From NCBI GenBank assembly GCA_903844155.1, contig CAIMSU010000073.1, forward strand, positions 1 through 55,785: a stretch of DNA of 55,785 nucleotides. Direction: 5' to 3'. The notes beneath the pieces were generated by a model. It made no database searches. It had not been told where the DNA came from and saw only the letters and a program-made list of their open reading frames with translations. Positions 1 through 6,840 of the stretch are shown here, in pieces. The stretch is from an uncultured Pseudomonadota bacterium. GTDB lineage: Bacteria; Myxococcota_A; UBA796; SXON01. Numbering within the stretch: the stretch's first letter is position 1; each line of letters begins with the position of its first letter. The position numbers were made by a program, and so were the translations under genes.

Positions 1-2
1 CG

Positions 3-113
3 GGCGACATGGCGGCCTACTGGCAGTTCCACCGGCGGCAGGAATTTTGGAGAAATCATGCTTCATGCTACGCAGATGCCGAAAGAACATGGCTCTGGCA
101 GGAGGCGGCTTGA
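3..113 (+). CDS. possible 3' end of an upstream gene (partial)
   Basis: The frame is open from the window edge to a TGA at 111-113. It reads as an aromatic-rich protein tail (WQFHRR, TWLWQEAA). It has no recognisable domain. It could be the C-terminus of a gene that begins before the window, or chance coding. A GGAGG at 101-105 lies inside its end and could serve a downstream start. Confidence 0.3.
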   Translation, partial: GDMAAYWQFHRRQEFWRNHASCYADAERTWLWQEAA

Positions 114-138
114 GCGTCGTCGAAGTTGAGCCGCACCC

Positions 139-651
139 ATGTCGTTCAGCTACTCCGATGACTTTCCCTGGGACACCGCCGGTTATCACTACCTTCGCGT
201 GCGCGAGGGGGCGAGCGTGCTCTACGAGGAGGACGTTGCCGGCGAGGAGTCCCACGACACCGTGACCCTCCCCATCGCCGCGGGCACCGTGACGTTTGGG
301 CTGGAAGACGACCTTGGGGTGTACAACTTCGGGATCACCACCCATCTCGCGAACTTTTCTGCCCCAACGTGTGGGCCCTGGACGTTCAGTTCGAACAACG
401 CCGGGTTTACGGGCACGTATGGCGACGTTGCCGGATGGACCGGGATGGAGCTCTACCCCATGGTCTACGCGACCGGGACAAGCTGGCACGCCGATCCGCC
501 GACCACCGCGATCGTGAGCGAGGCCGTCGACATCGCGCTGGGCGCCTACGACGACGGCGTGGCCGAGGGGGTGATCACGTACTGCCTGCCCAAGTCGGAC
601 GAGTCGGACCCGCTCTACACCGCCGTTCAGACGCGGTATACGGCGCGTTGA
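139..651 (+). CDS. hypothetical protein, 170 aa, start uncertain
   Basis: The protein is acidic and rich in Tyr, Trp and Thr, with short alternating hydrophobic stretches that suggest a beta-sandwich. No family was recognised. ATG 139 is the first usable start because TGA at 127-129 closes the frame just upstream, but no ribosome-binding site precedes it. An SD-like GGAGG at 101-105 sits better before a TTG at 110 in another frame, whose product VVEVEP runs towards this protein. The 5' end may therefore be frameshifted or missing. The gene is convergent with the lipoprotein operon that ends at 661. Confidence 0.55.
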   Translation: MSFSYSDDFPWDTAGYHYLRVREGASVLYEEDVAGEESHDTVTLPIAAGTVTFGLEDDLGVYNFGITTHLANFSAPTCGPWTFSSNNAGFTGTYGDVAGWTGMELYPMVYATGTSWHADPPTTAIVSEAVDIALGAYDDGVAEGVITYCLPKSDESDPLYTAVQTRYTAR

Positions 652-660
652 AGGGGCCGT

Positions 661-951
661 TCAGGAGCCGGAAGGATTGAACTTGCGCGCGCACTCCACG
701 GCCCCGATCGGGTCGCACGAGGTCTTGTCCAGGCACGTGCTCTCGGCCGCGATGTCGACGCCCTGCTGCTCGTCGTAGTTGCAGCCCTGCACGCAGCTCT
801 CCAGGCTTGGGTACGCCGAATAGTTGCAGTCGTTCACCATCGTGTTGCACAGGGTCTGGCACGCGGACTCCTTCTTGCAGCCAACGGCGGCTGCGACGAG
901 AACGAGTGCGACGAACGCCGAGAAGAGGCGCGGAAACGGGCGATGAATCAT
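661..951 (-). CDS. small Cys-rich lipoprotein
   Basis: This 96-residue protein starts with a signal peptide and a lipobox, VGCKK, so the mature form should be lipid-anchored in the envelope. The mature part has about nine cysteines spaced as in small disulfide-bonded domains (CQTLC, CVQGC, CLDKTSC). Function is unknown. Its ATG overlaps the stop of the upstream gene by four bases (ATGA, 948-951), so it is the last gene of a translationally coupled operon of three predicted lipoproteins read from 3277. Confidence 0.75.
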   Translation of the reverse strand: MIHRPFPRLFSAFVALVLVAAAVGCKKESACQTLCNTMVNDCNYSAYPSLESCVQGCNYDEQQGVDIAAESTCLDKTSCDPIGAVECARKFNPSGS

Positions 952-2144
952 TGGATAACTCCGGTGCCGAGCACCCCCACCCGCGCGACCGTCTCCAGCG
1001 TGGCGCCGGACGCGAATTGGGGGTCCTCGATCTGGTAACGCAAGAAATAGATGGCGAGCAGGCTGCCGGCCGGCCAGGCACCAAGGACGGAGGAAGGCAC
1101 CGCCATCGATCCGTTGTCGTCGCCCGCGCAGAGGCCCTCGCCGATCGGACTTCCGCTGCGGCCGTCGTAGGCGTCGATGAGCATGATGAACTGGCCGGTC
1201 CCGCCGGAGGGGGACCAGGTGAAGGTCTGCCCGCTGCGGGAAACACGGGCCGTGAACGCCGAGTGCGAGTCCGTGTACAGGACCTCGGTCGGGGTGACGG
1301 AGTCAAACCCCTGCGGCGTGAGCATCGCGTCCGTCAGCTTCTCGGCTGAGAGATCCGCGCCGCCGGGGATGTCGACGGTGTAGAACGCCGTACGGGCGTA
1401 ATCGTCGTTGGTCAGGCCGGAGGCTGCATAGCCAGGGCCACCCGTGCCCTCGGTCTTGACCATGCCGATGCTGTGGGAGCCGGACTCCAGGTAGACGTAG
1501 TCGCCAGCGTCGAGGTAGGTGCTCGCGGGCGAGGTGACGGTCGCTGAGCTGGAGCAGGAGCCGCGGGCCGGGATCCAGGAGACCCAGGAGCCGCTGACGG
1601 GCCGGTGGAAGGCGGCGTCCGCCGAGACGTCCAGGTCCGTCGTCATGCCAAAACAGCTTGGACAGGCGATCTGGAGCAGTGAGAATTCCACCAGCCCCCC
1701 TACGCCCGTCTGCCCGCCGCCGTTGTCGCCACCGCCGGTGTCCGTTCCGCTGTCGCCGGTGTCGGGCGGGGTGGTGCCAAACCGGTAGCCACCGGTCTTC
1801 GTGGCGGTCCCGAGGTCCGAGGTGACGGTGAGATCGACGGTGGCCTCCACGCCCGAGTAGGGCGCAAGCACGCTGATCGTGCCGGTGTCGATGACGCTGG
1901 CGGCGACCGGGTCGGCCCGCCCGAACGCGACGCTGACCGCGCCCTCGAACCCGCGCCCGGAGAGCGTGACGGCATTGCCGCCCTCCACGGGCCCGAAATT
2001 AGGGTCTACAGTGGTGATCGCGACCGGCCCTGTGGACGTGTCGTCCAAATGGCGCGTCGGGTCGAGGCCCACGGAGCCGCAGCCCGTCGCCAGGCCAACG
2101 GCGGCCAGGAGCAAAGCGCGGGGTGGCAGGCCCGTTCCGCTCAT
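948..2144 (-). CDS. IPT/TIG-domain lipoprotein
   Basis: The 398-residue protein begins with a lipoprotein signal peptide ending in ATGCGS. Residues of about 45-125 form an IPT/TIG fold (FGPVEGGNAVTLSGRGF), an immunoglobulin-like domain common in surface proteins. A Gly/Asp/Thr-rich linker (DTGDSGTDTGGG) follows. The C-terminal 230 residues are a beta-rich domain of unknown family with a few cysteines. ATG 2144 was chosen over longer open frame upstream because it gives a clean signal peptide and overlaps the preceding stop by four bases. Role: probably a cell-surface protein. The ligand is unknown. Confidence 0.75.
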   Translation of the reverse strand: MSGTGLPPRALLLAAVGLATGCGSVGLDPTRHLDDTSTGPVAITTVDPNFGPVEGGNAVTLSGRGFEGAVSVAFGRADPVAASVIDTGTISVLAPYSGVEATVDLTVTSDLGTATKTGGYRFGTTPPDTGDSGTDTGGGDNGGGQTGVGGLVEFSLLQIACPSCFGMTTDLDVSADAAFHRPVSGSWVSWIPARGSCSSSATVTSPASTYLDAGDYVYLESGSHSIGMVKTEGTGGPGYAASGLTNDDYARTAFYTVDIPGGADLSAEKLTDAMLTPQGFDSVTPTEVLYTDSHSAFTARVSRSGQTFTWSPSGGTGQFIMLIDAYDGRSGSPIGEGLCAGDDNGSMAVPSSVLGAWPAGSLLAIYFLRYQIEDPQFASGATLETVARVGVLGTGVIQ

Positions 2145-3277
2145 GGACCGCTGTCCCCGCTCGCGGTCATGGTGTGCAGCGGATCGTAGATGAAATAGCC
2201 CACGGCGTTCTGGCCGCTCCAGTTGTCCGTGACCCAGAGGTTCACGCGGCTCCCAACCGTGCGCGCCGCCACCGCGGTGACCTCGCCGGCCGCCGTGTTG
2301 TTGACCGGAATCGTGGCTGTCTGCCGTTTCCAGTTGCCACTGGAGTCCTTCGTCGCCATGCCGAGGAACGCCTTGGAAGACTCCTGGTACTGCCCGTTCG
2401 CGACCCACGCGCCAAAGCCGACATAGAACAGGTAGTCCTGCCCATCCAAAGACGCGACGGCGAGTGAGAGTTGGCCCTTTGAGTCCCAGGCGTTTGCACT
2501 GCCAGCCGGGAAATAGCTGTTGTTGGAAGGCGTCCAGTTGGTCAGGTTTGCAGCATCCAACTCGTACGCCGAGCACGTGTTCGTGCGCGAATCATACCCC
2601 GCAGCGTAGCCCGTGTACCCCGCGACCGGCCCGAGGTAGAGGCCGAGCGGCCAGCACCACCCGTCGAGGCCGCCGGACGCCTGTTCCAGGTCGTAAACCG
2701 GGTTTTGCGGCAGGCTCGTCCACGCCACGCCATCCGGGCTCGTCAGCACGCCCATCCCGAGGTTGCCCGCCGAGGCGTGCAGACCCTGGTAGATCATCAC
2801 ATATTGCATGCTGTCCGGGTCCCAAACGACCTGCATCGCGTCCATCGAGGAGGAGTCCCAGGCCCCCGAAACCGAGCCGATCAGCGGGTTGGCCGTCGAT
2901 GGCACCCAGTCCGTCCCCTCGGCGCTCACGGCATACCCAAGGCTCCAGCCATCCGGGTTGGCGCTGTTCGCCACCCCGGTGTACCAGAGCTGGTAGAACG
3001 GGTGCCCGAGCACTTCGGTGACAAGGAACGTGGTGTTGTCGATCTGTGGCGCCCAGGACTCATTGGTGGTCGTGAACACCGGATTGCAGTCATACGACCA
3101 GAAGTCCGTCGCGCTGCCGGAGCCATCCATGACTTGCGTGAACCCGCAGGCGGTCACGTCCGCCGGGTTCACGTCCGGCGGCTTGGCGTTGAGCTTGTAG
3201 TCGGGCTGGCACGAAAGGAGCGAGCCAAAAACCGGCCAGAGGGCGAGGAGGGCAAGGCAGGCGGGATGATGGTACAT
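2141..3277 (-). CDS. beta-propeller lipoprotein (glycosidase-like fold)
   Basis: This 378-residue protein has a signal peptide with a lipobox (SLLSC). The mature part repeats blades containing YAVSAEGTDW, LTSPDGVAWTS, MIYQGLHA and YDPLH elements. Such S-x-D-G-x-x-W patterns are typical of five-bladed propellers of the GH43/GH32 type. I see no clear full catalytic Asp/Glu set, so it may bind rather than hydrolyse glycans. It is the first gene of the operon. The start has no Shine-Dalgarno sequence but lies seven bases after a TACGCT hexamer (3285-3290), as at several leading genes here. Confidence 0.7.
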   Translation of the reverse strand: MYHHPACLALLALWPVFGSLLSCQPDYKLNAKPPDVNPADVTACGFTQVMDGSGSATDFWSYDCNPVFTTTNESWAPQIDNTTFLVTEVLGHPFYQLWYTGVANSANPDGWSLGYAVSAEGTDWVPSTANPLIGSVSGAWDSSSMDAMQVVWDPDSMQYVMIYQGLHASAGNLGMGVLTSPDGVAWTSLPQNPVYDLEQASGGLDGWCWPLGLYLGPVAGYTGYAAGYDSRTNTCSAYELDAANLTNWTPSNNSYFPAGSANAWDSKGQLSLAVASLDGQDYLFYVGFGAWVANGQYQESSKAFLGMATKDSSGNWKRQTATIPVNNTAAGEVTAVAARTVGSRVNLWVTDNWSGQNAVGYFIYDPLHTMTASGDSGP

Positions 3278-3284
3278 GGCGACC

Positions 3285-3290
3285 AGCGTA
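3285..3290 (-). promoter_or_regulatory. -10-like TACGCT, leaderless-type promoter
   Basis: The hexamer ends seven bases before the ATG at 3277, so transcription would begin at or next to the start codon. The context CTGCGATAC is shared with the promoter of the giant gene at 24350. No -35 box is evident. Confidence 0.45.
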
Positions 3291-3323
3291 TCGCAGAACC
3301 GGGCCCACCGTCGCGCCCCGGGA

Positions 3324-5528
3324 TCAGTCCTTGATCTGGAGCTTCTGGCCCGGGTAGATGGTGGCGCCCGAGAGGCCGTTCCACGACTTCAGGTCGGCGA
3401 TCGTGCAGTTGTAGCGATCCGCGATGTTCCCCAGCGTGTCGCCCCGGCGAACGACATAGACCGTGGTCCTGGACGCCGCGCTGGGAGCCGGGACCGCGGC
3501 CGCGCCGCCAACGATGAGCGTCTGCCCAACCACAATCGTGTTCCCGGAGAGCTTGTTCCAGGACTTGAGCTGGTCCAGGGTGACGTTCCTGGCTGCCGCG
3601 ACCCCAGACAGCGTGTCGCCCGAGCGCACGGTGTACACGGTCGGCGCCGGCGCGGGCTTGGGCGGGGCCTTGGCCGGTGCGGCCGCGGGATGCGTACTCG
3701 AAGGGGCCGCCGGCGGGGCCGCCTTTCGGATGGTCAGCCGCTGACCCGCGTAGATCTGGTTCTCGTTGCGAATCCCGTTCCAGCCCTTCAGGTCGTCCAT
3801 GCTCACGCCTTGCGCGCGAGCGATGTTCGCGAGCGTGTCGCCCGACCGCACCTTGTAGGTCACCACGATCGTGGTGGGCGCTGGTGCTGCCGGGGCCGGC
3901 GATGACTTGGAGGCACCCTGCGTGGCCGCGCTGCTCGACGTGCTCGGCACGGCGTCCGGCCTGAGCACGGGCCCGTCGCCAGTGGTGGGCGTGGTGGTCG
4001 GGGCGGAGGGTGACGGCACCTCCGCGCCACCGTGGGGCAGCGTGGGGATGATCAGCTCCATGCCCACAGCGATGCGCTCGGTGGACTGGATGTGATTGAT
4101 TCGCGCGATGTCGGAGGCGGCCACGCCATACTTCTTGGCGATCGACCCCATGCTCTCGCCCTTCTTCACGGTGTGCTGCTCGTAGGTCAGCCGCGCCTCA
4201 GGCGGCACCTTCGCAAATTCAGTCTTGAACGTCGCCGCCACGCCTTTCGGCACCCGTACGGTCTGCACCGCGGGGTCGGGCGGCAACGCCCACCGCCGAA
4301 GCGCCGGGTTGAGGTCCAGAAACCCCTCTTCGGACACCCCGGCGCACTTCGCCAGCACGTCCACGCCCACGCTCGCCGGAACCTCGACGGTGTCGAACAC
4401 GAATTCGGGCTGATAGTGGATGCCGACAAAGCCATAGCGCTCGGGGTGGTGACCGATGATGGCGGCAGCGATCAGCTTCGGAACGTAGTTCTCGGTCTCG
4501 CTTGGGAGCCCGTTCTGCGCGATGATCGTCCAGAAATCCGTCGTCCCATAGCGACGGGTCGCGTTCATCACCCGCCCCTCCCCGCCGTTGTAGCTCGCCC
4601 AGGAGAGCCACCAATCGCCTGCGAACATCTGGTGCAGGTAGCTCAGATAATCGAGCGCCGCCCGCGTCTCGGCGACGGGATCCCGGCGTTCATCCACCCA
4701 CCAATCCACACGCAAGTTGTACTGCCGCCCTGTCGCCGGCATGAATTGCCAGAGTCCTGCGGCCGCAGCGTAGCTCACAGCGCCCGGGCTGTAGCCGCTC
4801 TCAATCATCGAGAGGTAGGTGAGATCCCGCGGCATGGCGCGCGCGTCGATCTGCTTGTACTCAATCGGCCGCCACTTGGTCGACCGCTCGAGGTAGTGGG
4901 TGTAGTATTTCCGGCCGCGACCGAGGAAATACTCCATCCAGCGCTTCACGTCGTCGTTCACCACCACCGGGATGTCGAACTCCTTCGGGTCGATGGCGTC
5001 GAGGTGCAGGGGGTCCTGATTGGTCGCGGCGACGGGGTCGATGTAGTAGTCGGTGGGCGGCTCACCGCCGGGACTGCCGAGGTCCGAGAGCTCGGAGAGG
5101 CGCTCGCTCGAGAGCTCCTCCGCGGCGGCCTTCACGTCCGGCGTGGCGCTCGCGCCCTCGCTCGGCTGGATGAAGTCCCACACCGACGCGTCCTTCTCGG
5201 CGGCCTCCGTGGGCCTGGCATCGGGGGCGACAGCCTCGTCGACGGCGGGGGCATTCTCGGCGGGGTCCCCGGACGCGGCAGAGGCCCCGGGCGCCGGGCT
5301 GCCCGCGGGCGCCGAAGCGGGCGGCGACACGGCTGGACCGGCCGCCAACGCCGAGCCCGAGAGCATGGCGAAGGAGACGGCGAGGCCGGCGACCAGGGAG
5401 ATCGACCGCGAGACGTGCCCCAGCGGCGAAGGAAGCGCTGGACACGCCGTCGCCCGGGTTGCTGACGTAGGCGCGGAGAGCGCGGACGAGGGCGCGGGGA
5501 GCGCCAAGGGGGGCAAGCGGGCGGGCAT
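3324..5528 (-). CDS. mltD: membrane-bound lytic transglycosylase D-like, four LysM domains
   Basis: The 734-residue protein cleaves peptidoglycan glycan strands with formation of 1,6-anhydroMurNAc, judged from its SLT domain at about 235-390. Catalytic Glu243 is in MIESGYSP, followed by GLWQFMPATG and the WLSWASYNGGEGR and ENYVPKL segments of family 1D enzymes. Four LysM modules follow (GESMGSIAKKYG, GDTLANIARAQG, GDTLSGVAAARN, GDTLGNIADRYN), separated by Ala/Pro linkers. The N-terminus is long (about 45 residues) before a hydrophobic segment ending SGSALA. No later ATG or GTG fits, so 5528 is kept. Residues of about 65-160 are Ala/Pro/Glu-rich. It is divergent from the regulator at 5571, 42 bp away. 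Confidence 0.9.
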   Translation of the reverse strand: MPARLPPLALPAPSSALSAPTSATRATACPALPSPLGHVSRSISLVAGLAVSFAMLSGSALAAGPAVSPPASAPAGSPAPGASAASGDPAENAPAVDEAVAPDARPTEAAEKDASVWDFIQPSEGASATPDVKAAAEELSSERLSELSDLGSPGGEPPTDYYIDPVAATNQDPLHLDAIDPKEFDIPVVVNDDVKRWMEYFLGRGRKYYTHYLERSTKWRPIEYKQIDARAMPRDLTYLSMIESGYSPGAVSYAAAAGLWQFMPATGRQYNLRVDWWVDERRDPVAETRAALDYLSYLHQMFAGDWWLSWASYNGGEGRVMNATRRYGTTDFWTIIAQNGLPSETENYVPKLIAAAIIGHHPERYGFVGIHYQPEFVFDTVEVPASVGVDVLAKCAGVSEEGFLDLNPALRRWALPPDPAVQTVRVPKGVAATFKTEFAKVPPEARLTYEQHTVKKGESMGSIAKKYGVAASDIARINHIQSTERIAVGMELIIPTLPHGGAEVPSPSAPTTTPTTGDGPVLRPDAVPSTSSSAATQGASKSSPAPAAPAPTTIVVTYKVRSGDTLANIARAQGVSMDDLKGWNGIRNENQIYAGQRLTIRKAAPPAAPSSTHPAAAPAKAPPKPAPAPTVYTVRSGDTLSGVAAARNVTLDQLKSWNKLSGNTIVVGQTLIVGGAAAVPAPSAASRTTVYVVRRGDTLGNIADRYNCTIADLKSWNGLSGATIYPGQKLQIKD

Positions 5529-5570
5529 CGGGAGCGGGAGGATAACCCCCCAACCGACCGGAGCGTCCGC

Positions 5571-6806
5571 ATGTCCGTGCTCGTCATCGCCACTATTCGC
5601 GACGAGATCCGCGCCGAGCTGCTCCTGCCGCTCTCCCGCGCCGGGGTCCCCGTGCGACCCGTCGCCGACTGGGAGTCGCTCTGCCGGGCGATCGCGGGCG
5701 TCGACACACGCCTCGTCCTCGTCGATTCCGAGCTTCCAAATCTAAATCCTGCCCTGCTGGACGGCCTCGCCCGGTCGCTGGCGCACAACCCGCGCGTGCG
5801 CGTCCTCGGTGGAAAGCGCCCTCCCCTCATCCGCATCCCCGCCACGCGTCGCGCCGCGGAGCGCGAGGTCGAGCGGATGCCCGGCAGCGCCGCGGTCACG
5901 GACGCCGACCGCGAGGAATTGACCTGGTTCGGCCTTGAGGGTCAGCCGCTCGACCTTCTCGGGCGCCTCGCCGCCTCGCCCCTCCCCCTGTGCGTGCACG
6001 GCGAGCGAGGCACCGGCAAGGAACGAATCGCCCGCTGGGTCCACCGGCTCTCCCGCGCGGAGGGCCAATTCGTCGTGGTGGCCCCCGGACAACGCTGGGA
6101 GCGCATCGCGGGACGGGGCACGTTGTTCCTGGAGAGCGGCCACAAGCGCGACGTCGGCGAGGTCCGTGCCGTCGCCCGCGAAGCCGCCGCGCTTGGCTGG
6201 CGAATCGCGACCGGCACCCGGGCCACCGAGGCGCCGACGGGCGTGGACTGGACGCGCGTCGTCATCCCGCCCTTGCGCTCCCACCGCGCTGACATCCGGC
6301 CGCTGGCGACGACGTACCTGGCTCGGCACTGCCAACGGATGGGCCTGCCATTGCGCAGTTTTGACCGTGAGCTCTGGTCGCTGCTCGCGGGCTGGCGCTG
6401 GCCCGGAAACCTTCGCGAGCTGGAGATGTTCGTGGTCCAGGCCCTCACCCAGACGGACGCCCGGATCATCCGTGCCCGGGGCTTGCCCGACGGCGTCGCC
6501 CGACTGCTGCGCCCAGAGGACGAAGCGGTCGGCCAGGACATCGCCGGCTTCGAAGACATCGCCGAGGCCCGTCTCCGCGACGTCATCGGCCGCTACACCC
6601 CCGGTCCAGGGCTCACGTTGCACGCCCGGGTGATGGACGCCGCGGAACGTGCGCTGCTTCGCCTCGCGCTCGGTCGGACGGGCGGCAATCGCAAGGCCAC
6701 GGCGCTACTGCTGGGCATCGCAAGAAACACCCTTTCGAGCAGGTCAAAGGCGCTCGGCATCGAGGCGACGGTCGAGGCGCCGGAGGAGGAGAAGGCGGGG
6801 GAGTAG
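5571..6806 (+). CDS. degenerate sigma-54 activator-like regulator with Fis HTH
   Basis: The 411-residue protein has the outline of an NtrC-family response regulator. Residues 1-80 look like a receiver with an LVLVDSELP strand but no acidic pair. A Walker A (GERGTGKE, 144-151) follows, then GTLFLES where Walker B should have Asp-Glu, the sensor segment PLRSHRADIRPLA, the R-finger region WPGNLRELE, and a C-terminal Fis-type helix-turn-helix (TGGNRKATALLLGIARNT). The stretch of about 45 residues that normally holds the GAFTGA loop is absent, so contact with sigma-54 is unlikely. It is probably a sigma-54-independent DNA-binding regulator. SD-like CGGAG precedes the ATG. Confidence 0.75.
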   Translation: MSVLVIATIRDEIRAELLLPLSRAGVPVRPVADWESLCRAIAGVDTRLVLVDSELPNLNPALLDGLARSLAHNPRVRVLGGKRPPLIRIPATRRAAEREVERMPGSAAVTDADREELTWFGLEGQPLDLLGRLAASPLPLCVHGERGTGKERIARWVHRLSRAEGQFVVVAPGQRWERIAGRGTLFLESGHKRDVGEVRAVAREAAALGWRIATGTRATEAPTGVDWTRVVIPPLRSHRADIRPLATTYLARHCQRMGLPLRSFDRELWSLLAGWRWPGNLRELEMFVVQALTQTDARIIRARGLPDGVARLLRPEDEAVGQDIAGFEDIAEARLRDVIGRYTPGPGLTLHARVMDAAERALLRLALGRTGGNRKATALLLGIARNTLSSRSKALGIEATVEAPEEEKAGE

Positions 6807-6828
6807 ATGGGGGAATCGGCGACCGCGC

Positions 6829-6834
6829 TATGGT
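6829..6834 (+). promoter_or_regulatory. -10-like TATGGT, leaderless-type promoter
   Basis: TATGGT lies exactly six bases before ATG 6841. There is no Shine-Dalgarno sequence between it and the start codon. Confidence 0.45.
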
Positions 6835-6840
6835 CGCATC

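Noticed and set aside
4032-5465. 477-codon plus-strand frame over the lytic transglycosylase gene
   Set aside because: It is Arg/His/Val-rich antisense shadow. The minus strand has SLT and LysM motifs.
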